A DNA stretch of 64,000 nucleotides, taken from Nostoc sp. 'Peltigera membranacea cyanobiont' N6 (GTDB taxonomy: Bacteria; Cyanobacteriota; Cyanobacteriia; Cyanobacteriales; Nostocaceae). The stretch spans positions 372,001 through 436,000 of the forward strand of contig NZ_CP026681.1 in NCBI RefSeq assembly GCF_002949735.1, in the 5' to 3' direction. Positions 61,750 to 64,000 of the stretch are shown one piece after another; the stretch's first letter is position 1; each line of letters starts with the position of its first letter. Under the pieces are notes generated by a model. It made no database searches. It was not told the DNA's origin and was given only the letters and a program-made list of their open reading frames with translations. A program made the translations under genes and the position numbers.

Positions 61750-62400
61750 TTAAAACAATCCCTCCAATTCAGCAAATTTACGCAAGCGCGGTAGACACTG
61801 ACGCTGATAAAAACTGCTTAATGTTGGAATTGACAGCGCAAATTCCTCAGATAATTCTTTCCAGCTAACTTCCGGGGGTAGACGTTTAAGAATTAACACC
61901 TGACAATTCACATCTGGTCGCCCTTTAATACAAGTACGGCAGAGTTCTCCTTCAGAATCGGTCTTAGCCCATGTCTCCAACTCTTGCAGAATGGGAGGTG
62001 CTTGGGGAGTAGCAGGAAGGTTATCTATAGGATCGATTGTTTCACATGTTCCACCTGATGTAGACTGACGAACCCGAAGAGGGACTGTTGTGGCTTGTTC
62101 CCGGTTCTGCTTAATGTAAAAGTCCTGTAGTCTCCGTTTTAGGTAAGCATTCAGCCAGGTGATGACACTGCCATAGGTGGGGTCATAGATTTGACCAGTC
62201 AAACCTTCACAAACATTGCGGCAGAAATACAACCAAGTTTGTTGTAGTGCATCTTGATAGTAGGGAGTATTTTCCCTCCAGAGTCTATTTGCTGTCAAGC
62301 GAATAATTTGCGTGAGCAGCTTCTGACGCTGAGGACTTCCAAGTGCGTGTCCACAGGCTTCGGAAACTAAGCGGCGTAGCTCTTCATCGAATTGAGCCAT
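61750..62400 (-). CDS. Sigma-70-like factor, atypical
   Basis: The 216-residue protein resembles the small sigma-70/ECF-like factors of filamentous cyanobacteria. A region-2-like part carries Y-Y-Q-D-A-L-Q-Q-T-W-L-Y-F and V-I-T-W-L-N-A-Y-L-K-R. After a variable linker, a region-4-like helix-turn-helix has V-S-W-K-E-L-S-E-E-F-A-L-S-I-P-T-L. Four Cys residues cluster in the linker area (G-T-C-E-T, L-C-R-T-C, V-N-C), which could bind metal or sense redox. The ATG at 62400 is preferred. No anti-sigma gene is visible. Confidence 0.8.
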   Translation of the reverse strand: MAQFDEELRRLVSEACGHALGSPQRQKLLTQIIRLTANRLWRENTPYYQDALQQTWLYFCRNVCEGLTGQIYDPTYGSVITWLNAYLKRRLQDFYIKQNREQATTVPLRVRQSTSGGTCETIDPIDNLPATPQAPPILQELETWAKTDSEGELCRTCIKGRPDVNCQVLILKRLPPEVSWKELSEEFALSIPTLSSFYQRQCLPRLRKFAELEGLF

Positions 62401-62464
62401 GACAATCTTGGGGCAGAAAGAAAGCAAGAATATCTTAGTATTGCGTATAACAACCCCTTAAAAA

Positions 62465-62584
62465 AAGATGTTGGGGATTGGGAGATTTGAGTCTTTGAGG
62501 TAGATGAATCTATTTCAAAGCATGGCTGAGGCTTTAATTCTCTTTGTCCCCAGTCCCTAATCCCTAATCCCCAATTCCTAATCC
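62465..62584. repeat. STRR-type heptanucleotide repeats
   Basis: Few GGGGATT copies (62471-62485) face CCCCAGT/CCCTAAT copies (62548-62584), between the sigma-like gene and the DUF2330 gene. Confidence 0.7.
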
Positions 62585-62586
62585 CC

Positions 62587-63960
62587 TCAATATAATCCCA
62601 GCCAAGAAAAGAAATTTTCCCACCAGGAATATGTCAGATTACCAACACTCAGCTTCATTTTGTTGCGAATATCTTGGATATTCCAGTTGGTTAGTTTAGC
62701 CAGAGTTTGCGCCTCTTGTTCAAAACGCTTAGGCAAAGACCGCTTATATTCTCTACCCGCCTGACATTTGAGTTCCCCTTGGAACGGATGTTGCAAAACA
62801 TAACGCCCTTGGAAAGATTCACTGTTAGCAGTTTGTTGGAATATCAAGTCTTCAGGGAATTTATCGCGGGTATAGCGGACATGCAACCGGGAGATGAAGA
62901 CGCTGCTTGTAGGAGAGGGACGACGAAAGCTTGGAGATACTGGTACATTACTTCCAGAATTATCATCTAGCCAAAATACGCCTGCTTGCTTGAGTTCTTC
63001 TTGGCTTAGAGGATCGGCAGAACAAGGATCGCAACTACCCATATCCCAAGCGTATTCCAAAAAACCAACTTTCCTGTCTTCTTTGGTGTAGGCAGTTTGA
63101 AACATTGATTTGTAAAATTCACCAAATTTATCTTTAACAAACAAGGGAACGTTTGCGTCGGAGGGGATTTTTACCGTCCGGTAGTTAGTGATTTCTGCTT
63201 GTCCTTGGGGCGAGAGAATGTAGATAATCAAATCCTGCTCTGTCGTGGCATTGATCATGCCTAAACGAATTGGCAGCATGAACTTGGGTGACTGGTAGGA
63301 AATTTGTAGCGGACGAAGGAACTGATAGCCAGATTGCTCGAATTTATCTAAGTTGACTTTGGCAACAAAGAATTTCATTGAGGAGCGAATGTAGGGCTTG
63401 AGTAACTCTTTCGCACCTCTAGGGATTTTGTAGCCATTGCGTTTGAGCCAAGTTTCTAGTCCGCCAGATTCTTTAGCACTAAGAATTAGGATGTCGTATT
63501 CGCCGACGTTGAAACGTGCTTCGATTGTTACACCCAAACTGCGATCGCCTCTTGCACCCTCCGCCTCACTTCTTGCTGCTGCTGGCGCTGGTACTGATAA
63601 CTCTTGAGGGTAAACTGGGGCACAAGGATCTGAATCAAAATATTCTACCAATCGCGGCGCACTAAAAGCATCTAAGCGTTCGATAATCTTGGGTTCAGTG
63701 ACGCGAACTTGCTCTTTTTGCAGCACCGTTGGTACTGGTACTACCATTGCAAAATCTTTGACTTCGCCTTGAAAATCGTTTGCCATTGTTAAGACGGTGC
63801 GATCGCCATCTCGTGCGATTACCACCTGAGAAGCTTTGTTATACAGTTTTGTATCAGCCTTCGCTACATAAAATCCACAAAATGCCCAAGCTGCTGGTGC
63901 AAAGCACAAAACAGCTACAATTGCCAACAATAATGGGGTTAAGAGTCGAAAAAATCTCAT
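62587..63960 (-). CDS. DUF2330 family exported protein
   Basis: The 457-residue protein has a signal peptide (R-F-F-R-L-L-T-P-L-L-L, cleavage near A-W-A) followed by C-G-F-Y-V-A-K-A-D, L-T-M-A-N-D-F-Q-G and F-A-M-V-V-P-V-P typical of DUF2330. A low-complexity stretch A-A-R-S-E-A-E-G-A-R-G-D-R near 130 interrupts the domain. A hydrophobic, Trp-rich tail ends W-W-E-N-F-F-S-W-L-G. The ATG at 63960 follows AGAGG at 6 bases. Function is unknown. Confidence 0.88.
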   Translation of the reverse strand: MRFFRLLTPLLLAIVAVLCFAPAAWAFCGFYVAKADTKLYNKASQVVIARDGDRTVLTMANDFQGEVKDFAMVVPVPTVLQKEQVRVTEPKIIERLDAFSAPRLVEYFDSDPCAPVYPQELSVPAPAAARSEAEGARGDRSLGVTIEARFNVGEYDILILSAKESGGLETWLKRNGYKIPRGAKELLKPYIRSSMKFFVAKVNLDKFEQSGYQFLRPLQISYQSPKFMLPIRLGMINATTEQDLIIYILSPQGQAEITNYRTVKIPSDANVPLFVKDKFGEFYKSMFQTAYTKEDRKVGFLEYAWDMGSCDPCSADPLSQEELKQAGVFWLDDNSGSNVPVSPSFRRPSPTSSVFISRLHVRYTRDKFPEDLIFQQTANSESFQGRYVLQHPFQGELKCQAGREYKRSLPKRFEQEAQTLAKLTNWNIQDIRNKMKLSVGNLTYSWWENFFSWLGLY

Positions 63961-64000
63961 TTTATACCTCTGCATTTTTAATTAGAGACGCGATGAATCG

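Noticed and set aside
1..64000. tRNA, rRNA, tmRNA or RNase P RNA genes
   Set aside because: No cloverleaf-like or conserved rRNA segment was recognised on either strand by eye; a covariance-model search would be needed to exclude a missed one.

Overview
The window comes from a filamentous cyanobacterium of the Nostoc/Anabaena type. The evidence is the gene set: psaD, orange carotenoid protein, Ycf66, plant-type ferredoxin, FtsH, and several small proteins of unknown function confined to cyanobacteria. The HIP1 octamer GCGATCGC is very frequent, and intergenic space is filled with Nostoc-style short repeats: heptanucleotide repeats of the CCCCAGT type, small dispersed hairpins and miniature inverted-repeat elements. 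No rRNA, tRNA or CRISPR array was recognised.

Layout. 0-8.5 kb: a family-10-like glycoside hydrolase, a ParD/ParE-type toxin-antitoxin pair, a retropepsin-like gene fragment, Ycf66, gnd (6-phosphogluconate dehydrogenase), a complete IS630-type element with a frameshifted transposase, and the orange carotenoid protein with a small membrane protein across a divergent gap. 8.9-20.7 kb: trpE and psaD in tandem, a DICT-GAF histidine kinase, a glycogen-debranching-type glucosidase, a decayed nuclease/HEPN gene, two DUF genes and thrS. 21-30 kb: a secreted low-complexity protein, a FecCD permease, an SMR efflux protein, an Hsp20 remnant, ferredoxin, HemD, two HtrA-like proteins (one without catalytic residues) with a LuxR-type regulator, and a glycosyltransferase. 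30-41 kb: small unknown genes, a large RTX-repeat protein, a PEP-CTERM-type protein, an MFS exporter, an integral membrane protein and DNA photolyase. 41-52 kb: a cupin, a CBS-HEPN protein, a ribbon-helix-helix/Mop regulator with a perfect palindrome in front of it, FtsH, a Rieske oxygenase, an HD hydrolase and a three-gene osmoprotectant ABC transporter. 52-64 kb: GNAT, pentapeptide-repeat protein, aroE, an alpha/beta hydrolase, a lipoprotein, a response regulator fused to a thioredoxin-reductase-like flavoprotein beside a cNMP-domain histidine kinase, a sigma-like factor and a DUF2330 protein.

Most genes are single units separated by repeat-rich spacers. The clear operons are the toxin-antitoxin pair, the active HtrA with its LuxR regulator (4-bp overlap), and the osmoprotectant transporter (both junctions overlap). 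The REC-flavoprotein and cNMP kinase are also likely partners.

The points most worth following are: (1) a pseudoprotease/protease/degenerate-receiver cluster at 26-28.8 kb with a 42-bp tandem repeat between the proteases; (2) the redox-cysteine-free REC-glutaredoxin-TrxR fusion with its kinase at 58.3-61.7 kb; (3) an RHH-Mop fusion regulator with a 20-bp palindrome just upstream; (4) a dense set of non-autonomous inverted-repeat elements, some nested in others, some sharing ends but carrying different cores, several interrupting genes or supplying their stop codons.
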